A stretch of DNA of 64,000 bases from NCBI GenBank assembly GCA_023436065.1, contig JAEZKU010000020.1, positions 1-64,000 on the forward strand, written 5' to 3'. The notes under the pieces were generated by a model. That model did no database searches. It had not been told where the DNA came from and saw only the letters and a list, made by a program, of their open reading frames with translations. Below, in pieces: positions 16,324 through 25,770 of the stretch. Positions within the stretch are counted from its first letter, which is position 1, and every line of letters begins with the position of its first letter. Position numbers and translations under genes: made by a program. The stretch comes from Bacillota bacterium (GTDB lineage Bacteria > Bacillota > Clostridia > Lachnospirales > Lachnospiraceae).

Positions 16324-17388
16324 TCAGCTCTTGAACAGATGTATTGTTCCGTCTTTATTCATCTTTACCAGGATAGTCGCTATAATCGGGAGGAGCATCA
16401 AACCAAGGACCCCCATCAATTGTGCTCCTACATACATTAGGATCAAGGTTACCAAAGGATGCAAACCGATTTGCTGGCCAACAATCTTAGGCTCGATGGT
16501 CTGACGTACAGCTGTTATGATCAGGTATAATATAAGCATTCCGATTCCAAGCTTTGTATTACCAATCACTAAAGCAATGATAGCCCAGGGAATTAAGACA
16601 GCTCCTGTCCCAAGGATCGGCATGACATCAACAATTGCAACCAATAAACCAAACAGGAAAGGATTAGGTATCCCGAGGATCCAAAAACCGGTGGATAATT
16701 CAACAAAGGTAATAGATATGATTGCTGAATAAGCTTTGATGAAGTTACCAAGGGAGCCAAGGACATTATCCTTTAAGTGTATAATCATATCCCTGCGTTC
16801 AGGCTTAAATTGTATCACGACAAAGCGGGAGATGCGCTTATAATCAATCGTAAAGAAGAAAGAGGATACCACAGTGAAGATCAGTTTGATTAACAATGTG
16901 GGCAATTGGGTAGCTGTCCTGGTAATTGTTCCTACCACAGTGGTGGATGCATTGGTCAGGAAGCTGATAATCGAACTGCTGATTTCCTCAAGAAATCCCT
17001 GTAAATAATCCTCGATACCGGGGAAACGGTCCATCATGTCAAGTATTAATGCCTCAGCGGCAGGTCTGATTGTCGTTTCGTACATATCAGGCAGGCTGTA
17101 GAACAAATTCGTTATGAAATTAAATATCTTATAGCCCATCATGCTGGTCAGAAATCCCAACGCTCCATACAAAATGATCATGGTAAGGAGAGATACGATC
17201 AGTCTTGGAATATGGGCCTTCGAGGAAATGAAATCAATTGGCTTACGGAAGATAACGGCTATTATCATACCGATCACAAAGGGCATCAATAAAGGTAATA
17301 CAAACTTAATACCTACATAGACGAGTAATAGGATGATCAAAATATAGATTACAAGGATGATAAATGCCTTCTGTTTGTTTTGATTCAT
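16324..17388 (-). CDS. AI-2E-type (PerM/YtvI) membrane transporter
   Basis: A 354-residue polytopic protein from ATG 17388; an upstream ATG at 17430 falls inside a terminator stem and is unlikely. Seven to eight hydrophobic helices: two near 10-55, one near 65-85, then a soluble loop (about 90-140), then helices to the end. The ILGIPNPFLFGLLVAIVDVMPILG segment is the signature of the AI-2E transporter family, which includes autoinducer-2 exporters and Na/H-antiporter-like permeases. Substrate unknown. Followed on the minus strand by no obvious partner. Confidence 0.9.
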   Translation of the reverse strand: MNQNKQKAFIILVIYILIILLLVYVGIKFVLPLLMPFVIGMIIAVIFRKPIDFISSKAHIPRLIVSLLTMIILYGALGFLTSMMGYKIFNFITNLFYSLPDMYETTIRPAAEALILDMMDRFPGIEDYLQGFLEEISSSIISFLTNASTTVVGTITRTATQLPTLLIKLIFTVVSSFFFTIDYKRISRFVVIQFKPERRDMIIHLKDNVLGSLGNFIKAYSAIISITFVELSTGFWILGIPNPFLFGLLVAIVDVMPILGTGAVLIPWAIIALVIGNTKLGIGMLILYLIITAVRQTIEPKIVGQQIGLHPLVTLILMYVGAQLMGVLGLMLLPIIATILVKMNKDGTIHLFKS

Positions 17389-17421
17389 AAGTCTCTGCCT
17401 TTCCGGTCTTGGATTAAAATG

Positions 17422-17460
17422 AAACCCCAAGAGTATCAGCGAAAGATTCTCTTGGGGTTT
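17422..17460 (-). terminator. Terminator between DUF47/PiT unit and AI-2E gene
   Basis: AAACCCCAAGAG (17422-17433) with perfect complement CTCTTGGGGTTT (17449-17460). Ends the phosphate operon transcript on the minus strand and supports a start of the next gene downstream of it. Confidence 0.8.
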
Positions 17461-17549
17461 TACCCCTACCTATATTATACATGGGGTTTCCCTTACTGTA
17501 AACATGAATAGGGTACATTATTAGTAATTAATGTATTAAATTATAAAAA

Positions 17550-18173
17550 TTAAGAATTCTTCATTACGATGCTCTCCAGAATATCTGCAACATCCTCACA
17601 ATTATCACAGCATTTTTCCAAGCGGTGAAGGATCTCTGTCCAGCACATCAATTCGATCGGATCTTTAGAGGTATGATACAGATTTCTCATGGAATCAACA
17701 TATAAAGCATCGCCATCTTCCTCAAGGCGATTAATCTCTATAATTCTGTCGCGAAGCTTCTTGGAGCTCTTAAAGCTCTTGAATTCCTCAAGTGCTTCAT
17801 CCATCACCTTACAGCAGTCAACGATCAGCTTTGTGAACTTTAAGATTTCAGGACGGATGGTCTGAATATTGAACATATCGATGTAGATCAGTACGTCTTC
17901 AACAGAGTCTGTAACATCATCAATTTCCTGGGTAAGAGTGGTGATATCCTCACGCTCGATCGGAGGAAGGAATTCCTTTACTAAGCGGTTCATGATCTCA
18001 TGTTTGGCAAGGTCTGCATTATGTTCAATCTGATGAGCTTCAGTCACTTTTTCACTGATGTGTTTGGGATCGAAATTGGACAGGATATCATGCAATGATA
18101 CTGCTAAATCAGTGGAAAACTTAGAAAGCTTAGCAAATGCATCAAAATAATTATATTCGTTTTTTTTGCTCAT
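17550..18173 (-). CDS. DUF47 (PhoU-like) phosphate transport regulator
   Basis: A 207-residue all-helical protein of the TIGR00153/DUF47 family, distant relatives of PhoU. EREDITTLTQEIDDVTDSVEDVLIYIDMF and RLEEDGDALYVDSM carry the acidic E/D clusters used by PhoU-like proteins to bind metal clusters. It starts 21 bp after the PiT permease gene on the same strand. Such pairs are common; the DUF47 protein is thought to modulate the permease. Ends before a strong terminator. Confidence 0.92.
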   Translation of the reverse strand: MSKKNEYNYFDAFAKLSKFSTDLAVSLHDILSNFDPKHISEKVTEAHQIEHNADLAKHEIMNRLVKEFLPPIEREDITTLTQEIDDVTDSVEDVLIYIDMFNIQTIRPEILKFTKLIVDCCKVMDEALEEFKSFKSSKKLRDRIIEINRLEEDGDALYVDSMRNLYHTSKDPIELMCWTEILHRLEKCCDNCEDVADILESIVMKNS

Positions 18174-18194
18174 AATATTTACTTCCTTCCTTAT

Positions 18195-19244
18195 TTAAAA
18201 TATTTTCATAAAGATATAAGACATCACAAAACCTAACAGACCACAACCGGGGAAAGTCAGTATCCAGGCATAAGCCATTTCCTTCACGATGCCCCAGTTT
18301 ACGCTGGACATTCTCTTGGCGGCACCAACACCCATGATAGCTGTTGTTTTGGTATGAGTGGTGCTGACGGGGATACCTGTAAAGGTAGCCAGCATCAGAC
18401 AGATTACTCCGGCTGTATCTGCTGCAAAGCCCTGGGGTGTACTCAGCTTAACCATACCCATACCGACTGTCTTGATTATTTTATATCCGCCGATGGAAGT
18501 ACCAAGAGCCATTACGACTGAGCAAAGGAGCATTAACCATGTAGGAATTGTAAACTCTGTGATATTCCCCTGACCTTTTGCTAGAAATACACCGAGCAGG
18601 AAGACTCCCATGAACTTCTGTCCGTCCTGCGCTCCGTGCATGAAGGCCATCATCGCACCCGCGCCTACTTGGCCTTTACGGAAGAAGAAGTTCGTCTTTC
18701 TTCGATCCATGTCTTTACAGATAAAATTAATTATTTTGATTATAACATAGCCAAGAACGAAACCGAGAACAGAGGAAAGCACCAGACCATAGATAACCTT
18801 GACCCATTCGTGTCCATTGATACCGGATCCTCCCTGAAGTGCGACTGCTGCTCCGGAGACACCGGCGATTAAAGCATGAGACTCACTGGTGGGAATACCG
18901 AAAGCCCAGGCTGCGGTGGCCCACACAACGATGGCAAATAATGCGGCACAAAGGGCAATTAGGGCTTTTTTTGTATCATAACCGAAGTCAACCATATTAT
19001 AGATAGTTCTTGATACAGCACTACTGATTATAGTCATTACAAATACACCGAGAAAATTAAATACAGCTGCCATAACAATAGCGCTCTTTGGACCAATGGA
19101 ACGTGTTGATACGCAGGTAGCAATTGCATTAGGAGCATCAGTCCAGCCGTTAACCAGAATTACACCGAGTGTTAATACTACTGTAATTAATAAGGCCGGG
19201 TTTGATGTCAGCTGCTGCAGAAACTCAACAAAATGGATAGTCAT
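18195..19244 (-). CDS. pit: PiT-family inorganic phosphate transporter
   Basis: A 349-residue low-affinity, proton- or sodium-coupled phosphate permease with about ten transmembrane helices. The duplicated PiT signature is present: VNGWTDAPNAIATCVSTRS near residue 31 and GIPVSTTHTKTTAIMGVG near 290. AGGAGG precedes ATG 19244. First gene of the pit-DUF47 operon. A Pho-box-like array lies 165-192 bp upstream of the start. Confidence 0.95.
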   Translation of the reverse strand: MTIHFVEFLQQLTSNPALLITVVLTLGVILVNGWTDAPNAIATCVSTRSIGPKSAIVMAAVFNFLGVFVMTIISSAVSRTIYNMVDFGYDTKKALIALCAALFAIVVWATAAWAFGIPTSESHALIAGVSGAAVALQGGSGINGHEWVKVIYGLVLSSVLGFVLGYVIIKIINFICKDMDRRKTNFFFRKGQVGAGAMMAFMHGAQDGQKFMGVFLLGVFLAKGQGNITEFTIPTWLMLLCSVVMALGTSIGGYKIIKTVGMGMVKLSTPQGFAADTAGVICLMLATFTGIPVSTTHTKTTAIMGVGAAKRMSSVNWGIVKEMAYAWILTFPGCGLLGFVMSYIFMKIF

Positions 19245-19408
19245 AATAGCGCCTCCTAGAAAACTCTAAAATTATTATTGATGGTTAATTACCGAAATCA
19301 ACCATAGAAATCTTATCACGAATAATAGACATAAGCAATCATAATTTGCATAAAAAATTAATAAAAATTACTCGGATTTTGCTCGCAATTAAAACGTATT
19401 ATACATAT

Positions 19409-19436
19409 TTTACATGGGTTTTACATGGATTTTACA
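19409..19436. promoter_or_regulatory. Pho-box-like 11-bp direct repeats
   Basis: TTTACA at 19409-19414, 19420-19425 and 19431-19436, exactly 11 bp apart. PhoP/PhoB regulators bind TTAACA/TTTACA-type hexamers at 11-bp period. The array lies in the 421-bp gap between pit (minus) and ilvD (plus); pit is the logical target. The rest of the gap (19245-19665) is AT-rich with no ORF. Confidence 0.55.
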
Positions 19437-19551
19437 TTACTTCATACAATATCTGGAACTATATTATTTCTCATATCTTGCTATTGTAAACATATCAGAG
19501 AAGAAATAAGATTATATATGAAAAAAAACCATAATAAATTTTAATTTGACA

Positions 19552-19580
19552 TTGATTTTTGAAGAGAAATCCTTTAATAT
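19552..19580 (+). promoter_or_regulatory. Probable ilvD promoter
   Basis: TTGATT (19552-19557), 17-base spacer, TAATAT (19575-19580). A TTGACA at 19546 has no well-spaced -10. The leader to ilvD is about 80 bases. Confidence 0.45.
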
Positions 19581-19665
19581 ATACTGTACTACTTTAAAGT
19601 GCTACCTAATAACAATGGAGTTATATTTTAGTTCTATATAAATAAGAAGAAAAGGTGGTTTTAGG

Positions 19666-21342
19666 ATGAGAAGTGACGCAGTAAAAACAGGAATATCGCA
19701 GGCCCCTCACAGATCATTGTTTAATGCTTTGGGGATGACAAAGGAAGAGCTTAGGAAACCACTGATTGGTATAGTCAGCTCCTATAATGAGATTGTACCG
19801 GGGCATATGAACCTGGATAAAATCGTTGATGCCGTAAAACTAGGGGTTGCCATGGCAGGCGGAACACCAATCGTATTTCCGGCAATTGCAGTATGTGATG
19901 GTATCGCTATGGGACATCAGGGAATGAAGTATTCTCTGGTAACCAGAGATCTGATCGCTGATTCTACGGAAGCAATGGTTATGGCTCATCAATTTGACGC
20001 GCTGGTCATGGTCCCGAACTGTGATAAGAATGTTCCGGGATTATTGATGGCAGCTGCGAGACTCAATATCCCCACGATTTTCGTCAGCGGCGGACCGATG
20101 CTGGCAGGACGTGTGAGAGGGAGCAAAACCAGTCTTTCTTCACTGTTTGAAGCAGTTGGTGCTTACAGTGCCGGAACGATGTCAGAGGAGGAAGTGGAGG
20201 AATACGAGAATAAGGCTTGTAAAACCTGCGGCTCCTGCTCCGGTATGTATACCGCTAACTCCATGAACTGTCTGACTGAGGCAATCGGTATGGGCCTAAA
20301 AGGCAACGGAACCATTCCCGCGGTTTATTCGGAAAGAATTCGTCTGGCTAAACATGCCGGTATGAAGATCATGGAACTTCTTGAGAAGAATATCTGTCCC
20401 AGAGACATCATGACGAAGGAAGCTTTTATGAATGCGCTGGCTGTGGATATGGCTCTTGGCTGTTCCACCAATACGATGCTTCATCTCCCGGCGATCGCTC
20501 ATGAGGTTGGCTTTGATTTAAATATTGATATTGCGAATGAAGTTAGTGCAAGGACACCGAATCTGTGCCACCTGGCACCTGCAGGACATACCTATATGGA
20601 GGACTTAAACGAGGCAGGCGGAGTCTATGCAGTGATGAATGAATTAGATAAGAAAGGGCTCTTAAATACAAGACTGATTACCGTAACGGGTAAGACAGTG
20701 GGAGAAAACATCAAGAATTGCGTAAACCTGGATCCTGAGGTTATTCGCCCGATTGAGAACCCGTATAGTGAGTCCGGTGGTATCGCAATATTAAAAGGTA
20801 ATCTTGCGCCAGATTCCGGTGTGGTTAAGCGCTCCGCAGTGGATCCTTCGATGCTGAAGCATGAAGGCCCCGCAAGAGTATTTGACTGTGAGGAGGATGC
20901 GATCGTAGCTATCAAGAGAGGTAAGATCGTACCCGGTGATGTCGTTGTCATCCGATATGAAGGACCAAAGGGCGGACCCGGTATGAGAGAGATGCTAAAT
21001 CCTACCAGTGCGATTATGGGAATGGGACTTGGTTCCTCCGTTGCATTGATTACAGACGGACGTTTCTCGGGTGCTTCCAGAGGAGCCTGCATCGGTCATG
21101 TATCACCTGAAGCAGCGGTCGGAGGCAATATCGCCCTGATAGAAGAAGGAGATATCATTCATATAGACATCAATGCAAATTCCTTGAATTTCGTCGTTTC
21201 AGAAGAAGAGCTGGCATTCAGAAGAGCAAAATGGCAGCCTAGACAGCCAAAGATTACGACGGGTTATCTATCCCGCTATGTGGAGATGGTGACCAGTGGT
21301 AACAGAGGTGCAATACTTGAAATACCAAAAAGGAATGCCTGA
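19666..21342 (+). CDS. ilvD: Dihydroxy-acid dehydratase
   Basis: A 558-residue iron-sulphur dehydratase that makes 2-ketoisovalerate and 2-keto-3-methylvalerate in valine/isoleucine synthesis. Cluster cysteines are seen in VPNCDKNVPG (about 123) and CKTCGSCSGMYTANSMNCLTEA (about 195). CDGIAMGHQGMKYSL is a conserved active-site stretch, and GRFSGASRGACIGHVSPEA is the C-terminal signature. ATG 19666 follows AAGGTGG. ilvB begins 33 bp downstream. Confidence 0.97.
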   Translation: MRSDAVKTGISQAPHRSLFNALGMTKEELRKPLIGIVSSYNEIVPGHMNLDKIVDAVKLGVAMAGGTPIVFPAIAVCDGIAMGHQGMKYSLVTRDLIADSTEAMVMAHQFDALVMVPNCDKNVPGLLMAAARLNIPTIFVSGGPMLAGRVRGSKTSLSSLFEAVGAYSAGTMSEEEVEEYENKACKTCGSCSGMYTANSMNCLTEAIGMGLKGNGTIPAVYSERIRLAKHAGMKIMELLEKNICPRDIMTKEAFMNALAVDMALGCSTNTMLHLPAIAHEVGFDLNIDIANEVSARTPNLCHLAPAGHTYMEDLNEAGGVYAVMNELDKKGLLNTRLITVTGKTVGENIKNCVNLDPEVIRPIENPYSESGGIAILKGNLAPDSGVVKRSAVDPSMLKHEGPARVFDCEEDAIVAIKRGKIVPGDVVVIRYEGPKGGPGMREMLNPTSAIMGMGLGSSVALITDGRFSGASRGACIGHVSPEAAVGGNIALIEEGDIIHIDINANSLNFVVSEEELAFRRAKWQPRQPKITTGYLSRYVEMVTSGNRGAILEIPKRNA

Positions 21343-21375
21343 AATATTAAAGCTAACCTAGGAACGGAGGAAATT

Positions 21376-23055
21376 ATGGAATTAACAGGAGCACAGATCG
21401 TAATTGAATGTTTGAAGGAGCAGGGAGTCGATACCGTATTTGGTTATCCGGGCGGAACAATTCTGAATATATATGATGAATTATATAAACACAGCAATGA
21501 AATCAGACATATCCTGACATCCCATGAGCAGGGAGCTTCCCATGCAGCAGACGGATATGCCAGGGCAACGGGTAAGGTGGGAGTATGTCTGGCAACCTCA
21601 GGACCCGGTTCTACCAACCTTGTTACCGGTATCGCAACAGCCTATATGGATAGCGTGCCAATGGTAGCGATCACAGCCAATGTTGCGGTAAACCTGCTGG
21701 GAAGGGATTCCTTCCAGGAGATTGATATTGCCGGTGTGACGATGCCGATTACAAAGCACAATTACATAGTAAAGGATGTCACTAAGCTTGCAGAGACCAT
21801 CCGCAAGGCTTTTAGGATTGCTAAGACCGGTCGTCCCGGTCCGGTGCTGGTGGACATCACAAAGGATGTTACCGCAGCCAAGACTAAATTTACATCTGTC
21901 AAACCTGAACCCATTTTGCGCAAGACAGATGAGATCACAGAGGAAGATTTAAATAATGCAGTGGAGTTGATCAAACACGCCACGAAACCCTTTGTATTTA
22001 TCGGTGGTGGTGCAGTTATTTCCGAAGCACATGATGAATTAAAGGAATTGGTGGAGCTGATAGATGCCCCTGTAGCAGATACCCTGATGGGAAAGGGTGC
22101 CTTCGACGGTACCGATATTCGTTACACGGGTATGCTCGGAATGCATGGTACGAAGGCCTCCAACTTAGGTGTTACGGAATGTGATCTTCTGATAGCCATA
22201 GGAGCCAGATTCTCTGATCGTGTTACGGGTAATGCCAAGAAATTTGCTAAGAATGCAAAAATCTTACATATTGATATTGACCCGGCTGAGATTAATAAAA
22301 ATGTCATGGCATATTATAGTGTAATAGGTGACATCAAGGAAGTGCTCAGGATATTGAACAGCCGTGTCGGTCAACATTCTCATAAGGATTGGATGGAGCA
22401 TGTCATCGGATTAAAGGAAAAATTCCCTTTGAAGTATAATACGCATGCCCTGACCGGACCTTATATCCTGGAGAAATTGTATGAATTAACGGATGGCGAT
22501 GCAATCATCACGACGGAAGTCGGTCAGCATCAGATGTGGTCCGCACAATTCTTCCAATACAAGCTGCCCAGGACCTTTATCACCTCGGGCGGACTCGGAA
22601 CCATGGGTTATGGTTTGGGCGCCTGTATCGGTGCTAAAGTCGGAAGACCGGAGAAAAGGGTAATCAACATCGCCGGTGACGGATGCTTCCGCATGAATAT
22701 GAATGAGCTGGCTACCGCTACACGCTATAATATTCCAATCATTCAAGTTGTCTTCAATAATCATGTATTGGGTATGGTTCGTCAATGGCAGACCCTGTTC
22801 TATGATAAGAGATACTCCAATACTAATTTAAGCGACAAGGTGGACTTCGTGAAGCTTGCTGAGGCAATGGGTGCGAAGGCATACCGGATCACCAAGAAGG
22901 ATGAGGTCGCGAGTGTCTTTAAAGAGGTACTTGCCTTAAATGAGCCTGTTCTGATTGAATGCATCATTGACAGTGATGATAAGGTTTGGCCTATGGTTGC
23001 ACCGGGTGCCGCGATCGAAGAGGTATTTACCGAAGAGGACTTAAATAAGAAGTAA
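21376..23055 (+). CDS. ilvB: Acetolactate synthase large (catalytic) subunit
   Basis: A 559-residue thiamine-diphosphate enzyme that condenses pyruvate to acetolactate. The catalytic Glu lies in SHEQGASHAADGYARATGKVG, FGYPGGTILNIYDEL is at the N-terminus, and the ThDP/Mg site is GDGCFRMNMNELATATRYNIP then NNHVLGMVRQWQ. GGAGG precedes ATG 21376. Second gene of ilvD-ilvB. No small regulatory subunit gene (ilvN/ilvH) follows; a fresh promoter drives serC instead, so any regulatory subunit must be encoded elsewhere. Confidence 0.96.
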   Translation: MELTGAQIVIECLKEQGVDTVFGYPGGTILNIYDELYKHSNEIRHILTSHEQGASHAADGYARATGKVGVCLATSGPGSTNLVTGIATAYMDSVPMVAITANVAVNLLGRDSFQEIDIAGVTMPITKHNYIVKDVTKLAETIRKAFRIAKTGRPGPVLVDITKDVTAAKTKFTSVKPEPILRKTDEITEEDLNNAVELIKHATKPFVFIGGGAVISEAHDELKELVELIDAPVADTLMGKGAFDGTDIRYTGMLGMHGTKASNLGVTECDLLIAIGARFSDRVTGNAKKFAKNAKILHIDIDPAEINKNVMAYYSVIGDIKEVLRILNSRVGQHSHKDWMEHVIGLKEKFPLKYNTHALTGPYILEKLYELTDGDAIITTEVGQHQMWSAQFFQYKLPRTFITSGGLGTMGYGLGACIGAKVGRPEKRVINIAGDGCFRMNMNELATATRYNIPIIQVVFNNHVLGMVRQWQTLFYDKRYSNTNLSDKVDFVKLAEAMGAKAYRITKKDEVASVFKEVLALNEPVLIECIIDSDDKVWPMVAPGAAIEEVFTEEDLNKK

Positions 23056-23094
23056 TCATAAGCTTTGCTTATTTGTTGTATTATGATAAAAGCA

Positions 23095-23123
23095 TTGACA
23101 AAAAAATAACAGAGTCTTATAAT
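23095..23123 (+). promoter_or_regulatory. serC promoter
   Basis: TTGACA (23095-23100), 17-base spacer, TATAAT (23118-23123): exact consensus, 75 bases before the serC start. Confidence 0.85.
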
Positions 23124-23197
23124 GAACATAATACTTTACTAAACTAAAGTTCTGAACTGCAAAATTTAATAATGTAAGCCTTAAGGAGGATGAACAA

Positions 23198-24283
23198 GTG
23201 GGTAGGATTTATAATTTTTCAGCAGGACCGGCAATGTTACCGGTAGAGGTTTTAAAGGAAGCAGCAGAGGAGATGCTTGATTACAAAGGTACCGGAATGT
23301 CTGTTATGGAGATGAGTCACAGATCAAAGGCATATGAGGCTATCATCCAGGAAGCAGAGAAGGATTTAAGGGAGCTTATGAATATTCCCGATAATTATGA
23401 GGTACTTTTCCTGCAGGGCGGTGCATCCCTTCAGTTTGCCATGCTCCCTATGAATCTGATGAAGAATAAGGTAGCAGATTACATAATCACAGGCCAGTGG
23501 GCTAAGAAAGCATATCAGGAAGCTAAGCTTTACGGTACAGCCAATGCGATTGCTTCATCCGCAGATAAGACTTTCTCTTATATTCCGGATTGCTCCGATC
23601 TTCCGATTTCAGAGGATGCTGATTATGTATATATCTGTGAAAATAATACCATCTACGGAACGAAATTTAAGAAATTACCCAATACGAAGGGAAAGACATT
23701 AGTTGCCGACGTATCCTCCTGTTTCTTATCCGAACCGATTGATGTAACCAAGTACGGAGTGATTTACGGCGGTGTACAGAAGAACATCGGACCTGCCGGT
23801 GTGGTAATCGTTATTATCCGTAAGGACTTAATTACAGAAGATACTCTTCCCGGAACTCCTACCATGATGAAGTACAAGATTCATGCAGATGATCATTCCT
23901 TATATAATACTCCTCCGGCATATGGTATCTATATCTGCGGCAAGGTGTTCAAATGGATCAAGAATATGGGTGGTCTTGCAGCAATGAAGGCTCATAATGA
24001 GAAGAAGGCAGCTATCCTATATGATTTCCTTGATCAGAGCAAAATGTTCAAGGGTACTGTAGTGAAGGAAGACCGTTCCCTTATGAATGTTCCTTTCGTA
24101 ACCGGTGATGAAGAACTGGATGCGAAGTTTGTAAAGGAAGCAAAGGCAGCAGGCTTCGAGAATTTAAAGGGCCACAGAACTGTCGGCGGTATGAGAGCAA
24201 GTATCTACAATGCAATGCCTATAGAAGGTGTTGAGAAGCTGGTTGAATTCATGAAGAAATTTGAAGCTGAGAACTTAAAATAG
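23198..24283 (+). CDS. serC: Phosphoserine aminotransferase
   Basis: A 361-residue class V PLP aminotransferase converting 3-phosphohydroxypyruvate to phosphoserine. GTG start at 23198 with AGGAGG upstream; the protein opens with IYNFSAGPAMLPVEVL, the SerC hallmark. PLP-binding Lys lies in YGGVQKNIGPAGV (about residue 195). RPGTPTMMKY-like and GHRTVGGMRASIYNA motifs bind the phosphate. First gene of serC-serA, with serA 74 bp downstream. Confidence 0.97.
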   Translation: MGRIYNFSAGPAMLPVEVLKEAAEEMLDYKGTGMSVMEMSHRSKAYEAIIQEAEKDLRELMNIPDNYEVLFLQGGASLQFAMLPMNLMKNKVADYIITGQWAKKAYQEAKLYGTANAIASSADKTFSYIPDCSDLPISEDADYVYICENNTIYGTKFKKLPNTKGKTLVADVSSCFLSEPIDVTKYGVIYGGVQKNIGPAGVVIVIIRKDLITEDTLPGTPTMMKYKIHADDHSLYNTPPAYGIYICGKVFKWIKNMGGLAAMKAHNEKKAAILYDFLDQSKMFKGTVVKEDRSLMNVPFVTGDEELDAKFVKEAKAAGFENLKGHRTVGGMRASIYNAMPIEGVEKLVEFMKKFEAENLK

Positions 24284-24357
24284 CGAAAATAAAATCTATG
24301 AAGGCCTCCGGATGAGTTGATGCAAGGGAGTGTCATAAGCTGAAAGGGGAAAGGGTT

Positions 24358-25536
24358 ATGAAATATAATTGTCTAAATCCTATTGCTGATATAGGACTGA
24401 ATATATTTACTGAGGGATATGAGAAGGTAGAAAACATCAACGATGCTGATGTCGTTTTGGTAAGAAGTGCAGCAATGCATGATATGGAATTTAATGATAA
24501 ATTGATTGCAATAGCCCGTGCAGGTGCCGGAGTGAATAATATTCCCTTGGAGAAATGTGCAGAGCAGGGTATTGTAGTTTTCAATACACCCGGAGCAAAT
24601 GCCAATGGTGTAAAGGAACTCGTAATCGCCGGTTTGATGCTTGCCTCCCGTGATATCGTCGGGGGTGTAAACTGGGTTCAGACCGTAAAGGATGATCCTA
24701 CAGTTGCTAAGCTCGTAGAAAAAGGGAAAGCAAAGTTTGCCGGTAAAGAGATTCTTGGTAAGAAGCTCGGTGTAATCGGTCTAGGTGCAATCGGTGTACT
24801 TGTTGCCAATGCTGCAAACCGTCTTGGCATGAAGGTATATGGTTATGATCCCTTTATCTCCGTAGACAGCGCGTGGAATTTATCTCGCGATGTAGTGCAT
24901 GTGAAGACCAGAGAAGAGATCTACAAGGAATGTGATTACATCACAGTACATACTCCTTTGATTGAGGATTCTGATCCCAGTATCAATACAAAGGAGATGA
25001 TTAATACAGATTCCATCAGCAAGATGAAGGATGGCGTCATCATTCTGAACTTCGCGAGAGATCTGCTTGTTAACGATAGCGACATCGAAGTAGCCTTGAA
25101 GTCCGGTAAGGTAGCAAAATATGTGACCGATTTCCCGAATGACAAGACTGCAAAAATGGAAGGTGTAATAGCTATTCCTCACCTGGGAGCTTCCACGGAA
25201 GAATCTGAAGATAACTGTGCAGTGATGGCTGTAAAGCAGCTGATCGATTATATGGAGAATGGTAATATCAGAAACTCTGTCAATTATCCGAACTGTGATG
25301 CAGGTGTATGTACTACCGCAGGTCGTATCGCCATCTGCCATAAGAATATTCCGAATATGCTGACCCAGTTTACCGGTGCATTCTCTACTGTTAATATCAA
25401 TATTACCGATATGGTGAATAAGAGCCGGGGAGACTATGCATATACCGTGCTCGATGTAGAATCCTCCAATAACGAAGAGGTTGCTGCAAAGCTCGCTAAG
25501 ATCAGTGGAGTACTTAAGGTAAGAATTATCAAGTAA
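24358..25536 (+). CDS. serA: D-3-phosphoglycerate dehydrogenase
   Basis: A 392-residue enzyme catalysing the first step of serine synthesis. Substrate-binding region VLVRSAAMHDMEFND and ARAGAGVNNIPLEKC; NAD fold GVIGLGAIGVLVANAANRLG; catalytic His in PHLGASTEESEDN. A C-terminal ACT domain (about 320-392, PNMLTQFTGAFSTVNINI) likely gives feedback control by serine. This is the short form, without the intervening ASB domain. GGGGAAAGGG precedes ATG 24358. Partner of serC just upstream. Confidence 0.96.
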   Translation: MKYNCLNPIADIGLNIFTEGYEKVENINDADVVLVRSAAMHDMEFNDKLIAIARAGAGVNNIPLEKCAEQGIVVFNTPGANANGVKELVIAGLMLASRDIVGGVNWVQTVKDDPTVAKLVEKGKAKFAGKEILGKKLGVIGLGAIGVLVANAANRLGMKVYGYDPFISVDSAWNLSRDVVHVKTREEIYKECDYITVHTPLIEDSDPSINTKEMINTDSISKMKDGVIILNFARDLLVNDSDIEVALKSGKVAKYVTDFPNDKTAKMEGVIAIPHLGASTEESEDNCAVMAVKQLIDYMENGNIRNSVNYPNCDAGVCTTAGRIAICHKNIPNMLTQFTGAFSTVNINITDMVNKSRGDYAYTVLDVESSNNEEVAAKLAKISGVLKVRIIK

Positions 25537-25553
25537 TTTTATAACGTATTATA

Positions 25554-25590
25554 GATTAGGATATCAAAATCACCTTTTGACACCCTAATC
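25554..25590. repeat. Inverted repeat after serA
   Basis: GATTAGG and TCAAAA (25554-25569) are complementary to TTTTGA and CCTAATC (25575-25590). No T-run follows, so it is a weak terminator candidate. Confidence 0.45.
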
Positions 25591-25610
25591 AGATTAAGTC
25601 AACTAATTCA

Positions 25611-25658
25611 GGGACATAGGAACCGGCGGTTGCTCGCAAACATTCCTATGTCCTGTTT
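25611..25658 (+). terminator. serCA terminator candidate
   Basis: GGGACATAGGAA (25611-25622) pairs with TTCCTATGTCC (25643-25653), followed by TGTTTT. The right arm runs into the 20-bp tandem repeats. Confidence 0.6.
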
Positions 25659-25707
25659 TATAGACATTTGTCCTGTTTTATCGACATTTGTCCCGTTTCT
25701 ATCGACA
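25649..25707. repeat. Three tandem 20-bp repeats
   Basis: Units start at 25649, 25669 and 25689, each of the form TGTCCTGTTTTATCGACATT with 1-4 changes. The sequence style (TGTC...TATCGACA) resembles the multiple terminal repeats of IS21-family elements; no transposase is present. Confidence 0.65.
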
Positions 25708-25770
25708 GATAGTGAAATGATAAGGAACGATAATTCATAGATAAAAAGTGAAAGTTAGGAGAGAAACAGT

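Noticed and set aside
19245..19665. T-box or other riboswitch before ilvD
   Set aside because: No T-box core sequence, no terminator with T-run; only a promoter and the Pho-box-like repeats are visible.
25649..25707. CRISPR array
   Set aside because: Units are directly adjacent with no spacers, and no cas gene is present.
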